Shown: positions 1 to 13,400 of the stretch, piece after piece
How the letters are laid out: the number at the start of each line of letters is the position of its first letter
How positions within the stretch are numbered: the stretch's first letter is position 1
Assembly: GCA_014549065.1 (NCBI GenBank)
Contig: JACDOX010000114.1
Location: 62,001-126,000 of the forward strand
Origin: Cardinalis cardinalis
Taxonomy: Eukaryota > Chordata > Aves > Passeriformes > Cardinalidae
DNA: 64,000 bases
Reading direction: 5' to 3'
The notes under the pieces: generated by a model
Told to the model about the DNA's origin: nothing
Databases searched by the model: none
What the model saw: the letters and a program-made list of their open reading frames with translations, nothing else
Made by a program: the position numbers and the translations under genes

Positions 1-1129
1 TAAGTGAAACAGCACAGATACATTGTGAATAAGTTCAGAGAATGGACCTAAAGAAGCTGTATTTTAACTGTAACCTGATTTAGGTCTGATATGCAAAAAA
101 TCAATCTGGTTTCAAAGAAATAACAGGCCATTGGCAGCTGCACCATGGTAAGATTACACAGGAATTTGGTTTAAAATGGATCCAGCACCTTCAAATCCTA
201 CATGTGGTACCAATATATCAGTGGATGCTGAGGAACCTGGCCTCATCTTGCCATTGGTAACACTAGCAACACAGACTGGGGAAGTGTGATGATGGAACAC
301 CTGAAGTATTTGGAAGTGACTCAGCTTTGATTTACACGCCTTGGTAGCTTGACGCAGTGGTTGGGCTGTTAAGTCCAGCTGGAGGTCAGGACTGGTTAGC
401 TCTGATGTATTGTAAAGGTCACCTGGGTTATGCACTGTCTCAGTCCCAAGGCGAGAGGTCCACAGTTGCACTTTGTGTGTAACTTTGACCTCAGACTTCT
501 CACATACTCTGGCTGACACATGATTTGTACTAAACTTTGTGAAGCTTCCAGGCTTTAAGGACATTTTCATGAGTGATGCTTTTTGAATCCAGGTAAATGA
601 TATGGGCCACTTTATGTTAGTGAGCCAAATAGCACTGTGGTTTGCAAAGCATTTTCCGTTTCTGTCAATATCATGTCAGGTGGTGATCAGTGTTCATTAG
701 AAGTTCAATTTCTTAGTGCTATGAATACTGTTAGAATTATGATTTAAGTTTATAAATCACTGCCAGGGTCCTTCACCAAACACCACCATGTGTAATTTAT
801 ATGCTAGCTGGTCAGAATTTCCATGTTCATTTTGCATAAATCATTTTCTGCATATTTCTGAACTTTTTGCACATGTAACTGGCCTGTCCAGTTTAGAGGT
901 AATGGGTGAAGTTCTAGAGGTAATGGGCAAAGCAAACCCTTGAGGTGTCCATTGACTATGAATAGACAAAGAAGACACGGAACTTTCCAGATGAGAAGAA
1001 TCATACCTATTTGAAGAACATGATTTNTATAAAAGTCTTGAAAATATTATTTAAGATTTTTTTAATGTAAATCAAGGTCATACCTTAAGAAATTTGACTT
1101 TGAATATGGTTTTTTGCTTTGTGTTTCAG
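1..1129 (+). other. 3' part of the intron upstream of the first visible KCNK10 exon
   Basis: This is non-coding sequence ending in a normal acceptor at 1128-1129. No alternative first exon can be recognised in it. A minus-strand frame open for 138 codons (154-570) starts with ATG but resembles no protein I know, and I do not call it a gene. One isolated N is at 1027. Confidence 0.7.
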
Positions 1130-1458
1130 CGGCTGCTCCCCCAGCAGTGAGGGCTCGTGAGCCTGAGCCCAAAACTGTCAGGCAATACCCATCTTCACAA
1201 TTTGCCGTTTCCACCCAAGCCGCTGTTGTTGCTGCCATGGAAAGCACTTCTCAAGGCCGGCAGAAAGTCATGGATTGGAGAGCAGTGGTGGCCATCTTTA
1301 TCGTGGTGGTAGTTTACCTGGTGGCGGGAGGACTCGTCTTCCGTGCCCTGGAGCAGCCCTTTGAGAACAGGCAGAAGAACACCATCGCGTCAGAGAAGGC
1401 TGAGTTTCTTCGGGAGCACCTTTGTGTCACCGAGCTAGAGTTGGAGACACTCATTCAG
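1130..1458 (+). CDS. KCNK10: KCNK10 coding exon: N-terminal region, M1 and start of extracellular cap
   Basis: The acceptor is 'tgtttcag' just before 1130 and the donor is 'gtaggc' at 1459. The first base or bases complete an Ala codon begun upstream, and the exon ends on a whole codon (...ETLIQ). It encodes a variable N-terminal stretch, then VVAAMESTSQG, a basic linker, and M1 (AVVAIFIVVVVYLVAGGLVF, about 1282-1341). Next comes the RALEQPFE motif typical of TREK channels and the start of cap helix 1 with the Cys of REHLCV. In TREK channels the equivalent cap cysteine links the two subunits by a disulphide. Two in-frame ATGs at 1237 and 1270 may act as internal starts. The residues before VVAAME are much less like the human protein than what follows, which fits the known poor conservation of this N-terminus. 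Confidence 0.95.
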
Positions 1459-4400
1459 GTAGGCCATGTGAAGAAGATGGTACTTCTTGGAAGTTAGGAG
1501 AAACAGCTCAGTGGTTTATTGACCAGCTGAGTTGGTGGGGAGCAAAATTTTTCACAGGGACCTTGAAATGGGCAGTGTGAAGCAGGCTCTTTCCCAGTCA
1601 TTTTAAGGTCTGAGAAGAAGAAACTTTGTGTCCAAAATATTGTAAATATATAAANCCATAGACTCATAGAATAAGCTTGGGTTGGAAGGAACCCATCAGG
1701 ATCATGGAGTCAAACTCCTCAGCCTATGCAGGAGACCCTGAGTCACACCATGTGCCTGAGAGCATTATCCAGATGCTTCTTGGACTCTGTCAGGCTTGGG
1801 GCTGTGACCACTGCTCTGGCTATCTTGGTCGAGTGCCCAGCCACTGGCTGGGTGAAAAGCTTTCTCCTGATACCTCTCCTGACTCAGATTCAGGTCACTT
1901 CCTTGAGTCCTGTCACTGGTCATGAGAATGAAGAAATTGGTACTTGTATTCACTAGAATTATGAAAGATGTGTGCAAAGAAAAGCAGAGCCTAATATCTG
2001 GAAAAAAAATTGAGAGAGATAGATTTGCAAGACTTATTCCCTCATCTCTACAAATTTTCAAGTAGTCTTAAGTTCTTAATTCTTTCTTCAAAATTAAACA
2101 CAGCAACCAGGAGGCACATAGAACATGACAGGTGGGATTTTTGAAATAAATATTCAGCCAAGAATTCTGAACTTACAGGTTTACTGTTGTAATTTTTAAA
2201 TAAATTAAGGAAGATGAAGTATACAAATCAAAAAATAACTGTCATTTAAAAGCTTTGGAATTTTTAGTCCGATGTAGTATGAAAAGTTTTAGAATCAATT
2301 TTGAAGGAAATAATTATCAAATATGAAAGGATAAGTGGAAAATGTATTAACATGCAAGAGAGGTCTGTCAAGGATAGATTTATCTATCCTTAATTGATTA
2401 AAACTCTAGACAAGGAAAGTACAATGGATCTTACAAGACTTCAGTAGAGTTTCTTTTGGGATTCCATGTAGAAGCCTATCAGTTAGCCTGGATTTATGTA
2501 GTCCTGGAGAAAACAAAGATTAGATAAGAAATGTAACATACCTAAGGAATATATTCAAACTTCAGCCTCAGTATAGGTATGTAGGTAGATCACTTCTATG
2601 TTGATTGGTTTTTAAAGTCCTTTGTGGGATAGGTAGAAATATTAAAGGAATGAACTTTGAAAGTTGTTACTTTTGATTAAGCCAGAAAAAATTGCTGGCC
2701 TTGGTCCTTAGAAAATGCTGTTGTGGAAAAGTGAATTAATGTGAATTTATAATGAGGGTCCCTAATCACTGTATAAGGGGTGGTGAGAATAAGTAGAGAG
2801 TTAGGGAGTATATTAAAAAGTTATTAAAGAATTAGTTATTAAAAGCTGTTTGCTAATGAGAGGCATCCTAATAATCCTAATTGAGAAATATCAGAGCATG
2901 AAAGGCAATTGAAGCAACTCTTTGTATACTTGATAGGAATCTGCTTGGAAAAAGAATTGTAGAGGGAGATAATAATTACTGGATTAGAATGATCTGTGAA
3001 AAGGAATTAATAGAGCTAGGCAAAAAAAGGACAAGAATTTTCTTTTCCTACCAAATTCCTATCCTTGATAACAAATAGAGTAGATACATCTTTGACTGTC
3101 TCATCACTTCAGAGGGATATTACCCTTATCCTTGAAAAATATTTTTCTTCTTCCTACTTGGGATCTTACTGGAAAAATTACAGAAACATGAACAAATGAA
3201 GCAGATAAAAACCTTTCTTCATGGAGAAACCAGAAACAGTCTGTTTCGCTCTTCTCTCTCCACACCAGCTGCACTGGTTTCCAGCTATCTTGTTGCTTAT
3301 GTAAGTGGAATTGATGAAGCGTACTTCAGACTGAGATGCAATTTGGTTTCACTCTTTCTGGGAATGCAGGATTCAATTGTCCCAGTATCACCACAAATGC
3401 TGGGCTTCTGCTCTGGGATTTGCCTTCAGTCCCATGCAGACCATGTCACCAGACCATGACTTTTTTGTTCCAGAAGGACTGTACTGTGTTGATACAAAAA
3501 GGGCCAAGAGTAAAACACACTTCTATGCAATGATGGGGAGAAAACCAGAAAATTGTGATCAAAAATACATGTTTTTAAAAACAAATAATATCAAGTAGTT
3601 TTATTTACTTCAGTAGTTTTGTCATTCTATTTGCTCTCACCTGTCTGTTGATTTTAGCACGCATCCATTGCTTGAACATCCAGAAAGACAATTTCTGCCC
3701 TTTGAGGTATTTCAAATTATTGCCTTCCCTGAAATGGGTGGATTTCAAAAGAAAAAATTCATCATAGGTTGGTAGTCATTCAGTAAAGAAGATTGCATGT
3801 TCAATTTATAAATTACACTGAAAAAATACTGTGTACTTGTATACTGTGCTTGTAGCTCCTCTGGAGAAGGAAAAAGAGATGGGGAAAGGAGCAAGTGTGA
3901 AACAGCTTTGGGTACTCTGATGACCTCTTGCTGTCAACAATATTTCAACTATAGAAGTAGCTGAAACCACTAGTTTAAAATATCTTAAATATGTGATGCT
4001 TGTTAACAAAGTGTTTAGCACTTTGGAAATTAGCTTTTTTCCTACTCTGAGATAACCTGAGGATGTAGCTCTTCAGGTCATTGCTGCAAAGCCTATCTGA
4101 AGTTTCAGATGGGAAATTTGTAAAATTTCATAGTCTGTGTGAACTGGCAGAGTCTTGCCAGTAATTGTATCATTGTTTAAGTTTTGTGTCAGTTTCCATC
4201 TAGCAGGATAGTTCTGTGTAGGTGGACTTGTGGTGGTGGTAGTAAGGCACCCTTTTCTCATGCATGAGCTGAGATTGGTTGTTTAAGTGCTGTTAGCTGC
4301 AGGCTGCTGGCTGCTTTTGTTTTGCTGCTCTCTTTTTGTCCTCTGTCGCTGTATGCAAAATACAATGTATTAAAAGACAGCATTGGAATAGTTGGATATT

Positions 4401-7400
4401 TATAAATGAATGATGTCAGTGAAGATTTAAAGAAAAAATGATTTTTTTCTGGATGAGAAGGTAGTCTGAGAGTCTCATAGCTATATAAGGCAACAGCATA
4501 CTCCTGCTCTTCAGGGGTTCCTGCTTGGCCCTGAAAGACTTGCTAAACTGTGTAAACTCAAGTGTGATTTAAGTGTAATTAGCTTGCTGACATTCACACA
4601 CTCAAAGGGGAGGGCAGACAGCATTCCTTGGCAGAAGTAACCAGGGTAGCTGACAGTGTGTCATGGCCTATTTAAACGGGCAACCTGTCTATTGTGCTGA
4701 TTTATGCTGTTCTGCATAAACCAACAAATCATCTCTGCTTTCACACCACCTGCAATATGCCAGCAACTGGTACAGAAGCCCTTTCAAAGGGTTTGGTCCG
4801 AAACACATCCGTTCTCTATCCCTATTTCTTGAGGTATGGACACGTGCTGAGGAACCCTGGCTTTCTGCCCACATGAAATGAAACTAGTCCAGCCTGGAGC
4901 TTGCTCGTGCTGCAGTTTCATTATCAGCTTAGCCTGGCATGCAGTAGCTCTACTTTTAAAAAAGACATTCCATACTGATCTCTTTAGATGTAGCTTTCTC
5001 TGTTCTTGCCCATACACCTCTTCTCCCTCTCCTTTCCCTTTTGTGAGGCGATGTGATGAATAACTGAAAGCTGGGAAGCAGATTAGCTGAAACTTGCCCA
5101 GGCTAAAAAAGCAGTAGAGGAACATTTATGACCATGAAGTGAGTTGAAAATATAGGCAAAAAATGAGTGAGAAAAATGGAAGTGGAAGAAAGAATGTGGT
5201 AAATAAAGCATTGGTGGAAAAAGATTAATGAGGAGGAAAGTGTATCCTGAAGGCTAGGGAGAGAAGGTGTTAAATGAATGTGTTTAAAAGTCAGTGCTAA
5301 ACCAATAAGAAAATGTGAGGTTTTAGAGAAGATTAAGAGATAACTCGTAGACATGACCAAGTAAGAAGAGGGGCAATGGCAAAATAGAATGGCTAAACTT
5401 GCTTTGCACATGGACTGTATAGGAAAAGGTGAAATAGAAAACCACCATGATAATTCATAAATCACATGGAAAAGAGAACTAGTTAAAGAAATGCAATAAG
5501 AAAAGTAAAATCTGTGTTGATAGGTGGGAATTCCATTTTGAACATGCCAAAGAAAAAGAGGATGCAAGAGGTAGCACTTTGCTTCACTTGTTGAGCCCAG
5601 CAATAAGTTCACTGAAACTACCAAGGCTAAAGATTGGTGGCAATATTTAGGAGGAGGAGCAAATAACAGAAAGAGAAGAAGATCTGGCAGTAGTGTGAGC
5701 TGCTGATAACAGCAACAAGAAGTGAGGCAGGAGCAGAATGGGAGAAAGACAAAGAGCAAGAAATGTTAGGAGGAAGAAAAAGAGAATCTTGGTTCCCCTG
5801 CAGTGGTTTTATGGAAATTCGACTTGGGAACTTTTGGAAGGGAGAAAGGCAGACATTTCTGCTGATGTTCAAGTGTTCTGAATTTCTCTATGATGAAGAA
5901 TGGCTTGTATGACATCTAAAAGCAACTTGAAAATACCTGCTGATGGGCTTCTCAAAAGTCAACTTAGAGCAATTCAGGTGAGTATATTGGATGGCTGATG
6001 TGAGATTTATTTCTGTACTTTGTAGGCTGATGTGTTCAACTCTGTCTTCCTTTGGGCTGTGAGGCTGAAATGAACAGTGAATGTGTATGTCCCCATGATA
6101 CAATATGGTGCATTTTTAGAAATTCAGGAGGCTGATATGTCTGCCTGGTTTGATTCAGTATTAGGTGGGACACAGGACAGTGACTACGAAGCAGTATAGC
6201 CACCTCAGTTTCTATCCAGAATATACTTCATTCAAGCACTGTCTAGGAGTCTCTGTATCATGTTGTATTTGTGGACATGAGGTCATGTGTAGTGTGGCAA
6301 CTGGGAAGCTTCAGCTGATCACAAAGTTTATTTATGATGTTTCCATAGATATCTTATTTGTTAATTTCAAACAGGGTATATATATGCCATGTTTTTTTCT
6401 TTTGTTAGCATAAAATATAAATTACTCAATCAATTACTGATTGTCTTGGAATTTAAATTCTTGGCTGACTAGCTTCAGTTGATTTCACAAACATTATTTG
6501 TATTTTCCACCTTTCTAGCTGCTTCAAACATAGCTGTTCCCAATGAGGAATTTTTCCTTTGGCAGTACGATATTTATGGAAGAACTATATTTATGGAAGA
6601 ATTTATGTTGTTGGTCCTTTACTTCTCAATTGCTTTGTACCTTTTGTCATTTGTTTATGCATTTTATCTTTCTTCCACCTTAATGGATATTCAGTTCAGT
6701 CGTGTGTTCAACTTACGTGTACAGAAGAGGCCACAATACTATGAGCACATACTAAAAACTTAAATTGAGGCTGTTTCCATGGTCCTAGAAATTTCCCTTT
6801 GGAGCCTATACCAACTAGCATAGGAGACAGTAAGGCATGCATGATGCTGATTCTTTGTACTTTCTTTGCAGCGTGCTGTTGATGCTGATAACTCAGGAGT
6901 CAGTCCCGTTGGAAATTACTCTAACAAGAGCAGTCACTGGGACCTTGGAGGTGCCTTTTTCTTTGCTGGAACAGTCATCACTACTATAGGTATGTTTATT
7001 GTTTGTTTTTTAAAAAGACACAGTCATGCTGAGACATAGATAATGAAATAAATTTGAGGAAGGTAGGCAACAAAGAAATAAAGTAGCTGAAATGTATTTC
7101 TCTGTTAGCAGAAGACATGACTCCAGCACGTGTCAAGGGCACTGAGTCTTTGGGTAGGTGTCAGAAGCTGTCTACAGAATTAGGGTAGAGTAGCAATGCT
7201 GAGGTGAAAGCAGGTAAAACTGATGCAGGCTTTATAACTTTTCTTGATATAGATTGAAGCAATCTACAAGCAATTGCTTGAGAACAAGCAATTCTTCTCA
7301 TATCCTCCTCCTTTCCATAACTGGAAATATATTTTCATAACTACTACATCCTTTTAAAAATTCTTACTTGCTTTCATACTAACAATTGGAAGGAATTACA

Positions 7401-10400
7401 CAAATGATGCATTGTATGAAAAAACCCCTTTTCTTCTTTCTAGAATTCATGGCCTTGATTATTGACACAGTTCTCTGTATTAAATGAAGAGTACACTGAA
7501 CTGCTCCATTCACTTTTCTTGAACAACCTATTTTAAAAAGATAATAATTCAGGCCCTTATCATCTCTCTCCCCATGCATTGTGTCCAATATATTTAGAAT
7601 TAGATCTCTGAATGTTTTTCCTAGATATGCTAAGGGTTTTAATCTCTCCTCTGTAAGCCAGTTCCTCTCTTGAAGAAAGTTCAACAAGCTTGGATTTCAG
7701 AAGATGGTCTGAAGGAAAAAGAAAATAAACCAACAGCATTGTTGATATAGTTAATCTGCAGAAAATTATACAGTAGTTTTATAATTTTAACCTTGATTTC
7801 AGTGCTGTCATAATAATCAGATCAAGAGATCTAATTATTTGGAAATCACTGGCAAATTGTTGATTTTTATTTGCATTTTCTATGAGTATTACTCTGCTTT
7901 CAATATTGTATAATTTGCTTCTCCACATTACAGCTGTGGTGCACACACTGGTGACTGTACAGAAAAATAACTTGATAATCACATAACACTTCAATAAAGT
8001 ATGAGAATCTGACTTAATTATGTAGGCTTTTAAAATAGGTAATACAATGACAACAAAAAGAATCCTGTGGCAGTTGAAGACTTGCTGTGGTGATCATCTC
8101 TAACAGTAGAGTTAGAGATGCCTTTGGCTCTGCCTTTCCTTTGCTGTCAGAGTGAGGGGGAAAGAGTGATTGTATAGAGTGTTCCTCTATATTAAGGTAC
8201 ATTACCACATATTTTTGATGGTAGCATAAAACCAGAGGGTGGCAAGAAAGAAAAGAATTCTGATTCATACGTAAGAAACCCCCCCGCCCCTTAATATTTG
8301 TTTACTCAATAACCCAAGTGACAAGCTTTTAAATTACTCATTAAATAAATGCCACTATGTAGGCATAGTTCATGCAGGCATATCCATTGACATCTGCTAT
8401 TTAAATAATTTTTAAAGGACCTTGTATTTTTGCCCATATTTGTTGTAAATTCTCCATGAATGAGATTTTTATAAATCTCATTCTACATAAAATCTGTGTA
8501 TTGTGTCAGGGCATGAAAATGGTTTTAGTTTATGCACCAGAGGCCTGTTAGGCCTCCTCTTAGGCAGAAACTCAGATTACCTGGTCAACCTCAGTCCAGT
8601 GGCCCATGAAGCCTGGACTTTCTTGGAATTTTAGGAGACATCTGGGATGATAGATGCAGCCTGAAAGGACAGTAAGTTATGGGACATGCATAGTGTGTCA
8701 GCATAGTTCTTTCAGCATCCCATGACAGAGAGGTATATCTGGTGCCAGTGATGCCAACCCAGCAGGAATAGGATCTGACACTTTTATAGATTTCCTCCTC
8801 TCTGGATGCTTTATTGATGTCTTAAGATTTAGCTTTCATATTTTCCAGATTCTTTACTGCATTAGTACGTAACTCTGAACTTCATATAAAGTGCTAGAAA
8901 GTTCCCTTCACAATTCAGTTAGGCAAAACAATCCTTTTCCAGCCTGAGAACCAAGGACACTCTTGCAGCTTCAGGCCCAAAAAAATATAAACAACAGTGA
9001 ATTAAGGAGAGCAATTTGGAAGGATGTGACTTCATAACCTGAAGCTGTAATTGGACAATTAACCCCAGTATTAAATGGACCAAAACTTATAAAAGTGTGA
9101 AAACTCGTGACTCAGGGTCCATCATGTGTGTAGCCATGGCCAGGCTCTTGTACTGCCCAAGGTGAAGCCTTTGAAGACCTTTTAATAAATGCTTTATTCC
9201 TTTAACACGGTCTAGCCTCTGTTCTAGGTAGCCTCTCAAGGCATCATTATTGCATCAGTGGTTTGTGATTATATGGTAATTTTTAAGTAATTATGTATAG
9301 CGAAAATCAAAATCTCTGTGACATTTCAATTAAAATAGCCAATCTTAAATAAAAAAGGTGCTAATATTACTGTCACAATTCTTGGGTTTTTTTCTCTTTA
9401 ACATTTTAACAGAAATATCATGTCTATTGGAGTCATAATGCTTTATTGAAAAAAGTTCAAGGGCAGATTTGCGTGGTGTGGGTACAGTTTGGAGGCTGCA
9501 GTGTAGTTAGTCAGTATGATGAGGGGCTGAGGAAAGTATGAGCTAACCACTGAAAATGAGCCTTGTCCACTGAAAATGAGCCTTGTCAGGTGAATCACAC
9601 TCCTGTCAGGAAACCAGTGGCACAGGCCAAGAGGAGCAACAGCATGCAGGCACCAGGCCAGCACGGAGGGATTTTTGTACTGTGGCATCAGCTAGGTCAA
9701 TTAAGCAAACAGTCAAATTAAAAAATTAACTAATTTTAGAAAGACAGAATCTACAGAAAATATGAGTAGCTGAGGCTCCAGGAAAAATGGAATAACAGAG
9801 GGTGGCTCACCCAGAAAATGGCATCATGCCATTGAAACTCTATAAATAGGAATTATAGATGGAACAAAGGTATGCCTGCAGGAAGACCAGTTTTTTAAAA
9901 CTGATTAGTTTGTTTTCTAAAAAGCCAGGTATAAGTTCTGAGAGTCTGACAATTGTTTTTCTCCTCAGGGTATGGGAAGATTGCCCCAAGAACTGTTGGT
10001 GGCAAGGTTTTCTGCATCTTGTATGCCATATTTGGAATTCCACTGTTTGGCTTCTTGCTGGCTGGGATTGGAGACCAACTTGGAACCATCTTTGGGAAGA
10101 GTATTGCAAGGGTGGAAACGGTTTTCAGAGTAAGTTCACTGACAGTTTTTTGCTTGTGTTGTATAGCCTGCTCTTAATTTTTTTGCTATTACCTGCAGCA
10201 TTTTTTACATGTTGAGATGATAGTTAACATCTGTAAGGATCTCTGTAGTCAGTGGAGAGAAACAGACTTCTCTAGATGATGATGCAGGGGTTATAGGTCA
10301 GACTCTGAATCTCCTTATTGAGGGTGTTGCTGGGGAATGTATCTCCTAAGTTAGTTTCCTTACAAGGAATTGTTGTAAAACAGTCTGTAAAACACCTCAA

Positions 10401-13400
10401 GTGCTTTAGATATATATATCTGTTCACTGAAAATGGAAAGAAGGTAATTGTTCCCTCAAGGAACAGGGATGTGGTCCTGACTGTGTTACTGATACAGCCA
10501 AAAAGAAAAGCAGGAAAGCAGGAAAGCAGGGTTGCTGTTGTGAATGTAAACCTGGGAAGAGAGATGGTTGAGTGATGTGCCTTCACTGCAGGGCAACAGA
10601 TGTGTTGGTGTAGATCTGCAGCTCTACCACAAAAACTGCTGTAATGCCACTTGCTGAAATCATGATCATTCTCTGCCCTGCCTACCAGGAAGACATCCTA
10701 CCCTAGATTTTTGTGTAGACTTCCTCATGTATAATTTCCCTTTATTTTGCCAGTATCCTCTGGTTTTGAGTCTGAATTGCTGTAAGCAGTTCTTTTTCAA
10801 GCAGTGCCACAGACCTGGCAAATGCTGTTTTGCTAACTTGCTAATGGTTCACTTCAGGGATTCTCTCTTTGAGGCAGAACTTCTAGAGGTGACCTGTGTG
10901 ATACTTCCCTTGGAAGTGGCATAATTGAAGGTAAGTCTTTCCAGGGATGGAGTGGATAAGAAGATGCCCAAGCTGGTTAGTTTAATAGACATCTATTTCT
11001 AAAACATTCCCACAAATGAGAGTAAATTGGTTGCAACTGTTATTGGAAGGAAGTAATTAAGTATTAGACTGAAGAATAAGCACTTTCCATTTTGATTAAA
11101 TGACTTTTAGGTGTCCCAGACCAGACATAAATAGTGTATCAGAATAAATGTAGAAAAGTGACTAGTGGTTATCGGTGAGTAAGCATGTACATGCCTGTCT
11201 GGAGAGCACTTCAAAAGGCTTATATTTTCATTTAATGAAAAGAATCTTATTGAAAAGTGTCTCAGTTCAGTTTGGTGAAAACGCAACTAAGATCCCTAAT
11301 TTATTTTTTGTCTACCTTTGTATTACACCTGCTTCACTTCAGTGGAATCTCTGAACATTCCAGCCTGCTTCTGCCCAAGAAAAATTACAATCTTGAAGTC
11401 ATGATATGGATTGAAAGTCAGAAAATCTTTGATTAATTGTCAGCTGAGTGTTGTATTTCTGAGTGACATGGAGAAGATCATTAAACTGTTGGTATGATAG
11501 TTTATGATTAAAGTAACCAGAGAATCACAGAATAACTGGGGCTGGAAGGAATGTCTTGAGATCATCTAGTCCAGCCTCCCTGCTAAAGCATAGTACATAC
11601 TCAAAGTATTTTAAGATTCACAGATGAGTGCTGATAGTAATGTTTCATCCAGAATATAGCCATTTGGCACATAAGATGAGTTCTTTTGGTATTCAAAGTA
11701 TTCCTTCATTTTCTTGAGTCAATGCAGTTGCTTGTTGCTTATAGCCATCCAAAGTATTTGTTTTCCTCCTTGGTATTTTGTCAGCTTCAAAGGAATTTGG
11801 AGATTGTGGTCTTCTTGTTTAGCCAAGATGTGTGTTTATTCCTTTCATTTTGATTGTCATAAATCCATTACATTCCATTACATCTATTATTTTGTGATTT
11901 GGTGAACAGGGCTATACGTAATTTCCTTCGTTACTCTTACTAATGAGTTTCAGCTATTTGAAATATTTCTGATAGAGTTTAGAATTTACATGCATCTTAG
12001 TAAATAGTCTTAATACCAGTGGTTTCACTTTAGGTGATTATTTAACGTTTGGCATATGCAAAATATAATAATAATTGTAATTTTAGTAGTTGTGTACTTT
12101 ATTATCACATTATATTTACATTGTTAGGCTTCATAAATGTTTGTACCTAATCAGATGAAACCTCAAGTATAGTAAGAGTTCTTGGTTTTATGCTGAGCAC
12201 TGAGCAAATTTTAACTCAATGTGTAACTCTTGTTTCTTATTTTGTAACTGTCTCCTTAATGAACTGAAATTCACCATGCTTGTGGGCGTAAAACAACCTG
12301 TTACCACCTGTAAAGAGGGGACATACAAATTAGGAGAGTAGTTATCCAAGAAACTAAAAGGAGAAAATATAGGCTAAAAAGACACTGAAAAACATAATAA
12401 CATGTTGGGTGGTGTGCCTGAAAAATCTTCTGGGAGTAGCTGAGAAGTCACTGAGTGCATCAGTGCTCTAGTGAGAGTACAAACTATCTACCTGTATTAT
12501 TTGTCCTCACAGGCTATTTGGGACAGTCCAGTTTCTTCTGGAAAGAATGGGAAGAAACTTATCATGTGTATAATGCATCAAATTTCCATGTTCATATGCC
12601 TCAACACTCTGCTTCTGTATTTATGTAGACTTGCTCATGTATAATTTCCAGTTGCCTCTGTTTATGCCCTTCCCTCTTAGGAATGTTGCAGGGCTGGCGT
12701 CAGGGCAGTAAGAGTTCTGGAAATCTGTGCAACTTTGTCATTGCCTGTACAGGTGGAAGGGCCTTGAGGGCAATTTGATCTTGCATTGTGGTTAGGGTTG
12801 TTTTTGAAGCTAGGTAGGATGCAGTATGCACACACTGGCACGTGGGAAGGGGAGGAAGAATTTTCTGTTGTCACCACAGTCCTTTCACCCAAAGCATTTC
12901 CTTAACAAGTTTCTTGCTCCATCCAGCAATGGATCTGTGAGCATGGAGCCCATGCCACACTAGGGACAGCTTGCCTCTAGCATTCCTCAGCATATCTGGG
13001 GAGATGAAAGGAGCATTCCTCCCAGAGGACTTGTGCTAATGCATTTCTGCTGCCTCTGACATGACCTGTGCAGAGATCCACCAACCTTACCTTAATTAAC
13101 ACCACAAATTAGACCTTAGGAATCCCTCATTTAGCTACTGTAGTAATCAGCATTCTGTGAGAATTTTAAGAATAATTTGAACTACGTAGAGTGAGGAAGA
13201 GATCTGCTTTTATCAAGTACGCACTACCCCAACAGTATTGACAGAATATTTCAGCAGAGGAGCTGGGCACATGCCACGACTCGTCTTCTAATCTAAAATG
13301 TTACCATTATTTCAGTGTGTAACTAGCCAGGAAAACAACTACTCATTTATGAGTAGGTAGGGCTGGAGGTACTTCATTGCAAAATAATGCTTTGTAAAAA

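Larger units (their letters stand above)
1459..6871 (+). other. KCNK10 intron (5.4 kb) with a CR1 fragment and a purine-rich tract
   Basis: It is bounded by the GT at 1459 and the AG at 6870. It holds the CR1 remnant at 1656-1945 and a strand-asymmetric, purine-rich stretch at about 5100-5880. The rest is AT-rich sequence with no feature I can name. Confidence 0.85.
6990..9968 (+). other. KCNK10 intron (3.0 kb) containing a solo LTR
   Basis: The intron is bounded by 'gtatgt' and 'ctcctcag'. It holds a 10-bp hairpin at 8459-8482, the probable solo LTR at 8504-9246 and a 20-bp tandem duplication at 9547-9587. No other coding sequence is seen. Confidence 0.85.

Noticed and set aside
1765..2061. 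98-codon minus-strand frame
   Set aside because: It overlaps the CR1 3' end fragment; CR1 3' regions are non-coding here.
6479..6763. 94-codon + strand frame rich in Phe, Leu and Tyr, looking membrane-like
   Set aside because: It starts at a TTG, lies in AT-rich intron DNA, and has no family resemblance. AT-rich sequence readily yields hydrophobic residues.
9840..10215. Several alternative frames across the filter 1 exon on both strands
   Set aside because: Only the frame giving GYGKIAP and M2 joins its neighbours in phase; the others are shadows.
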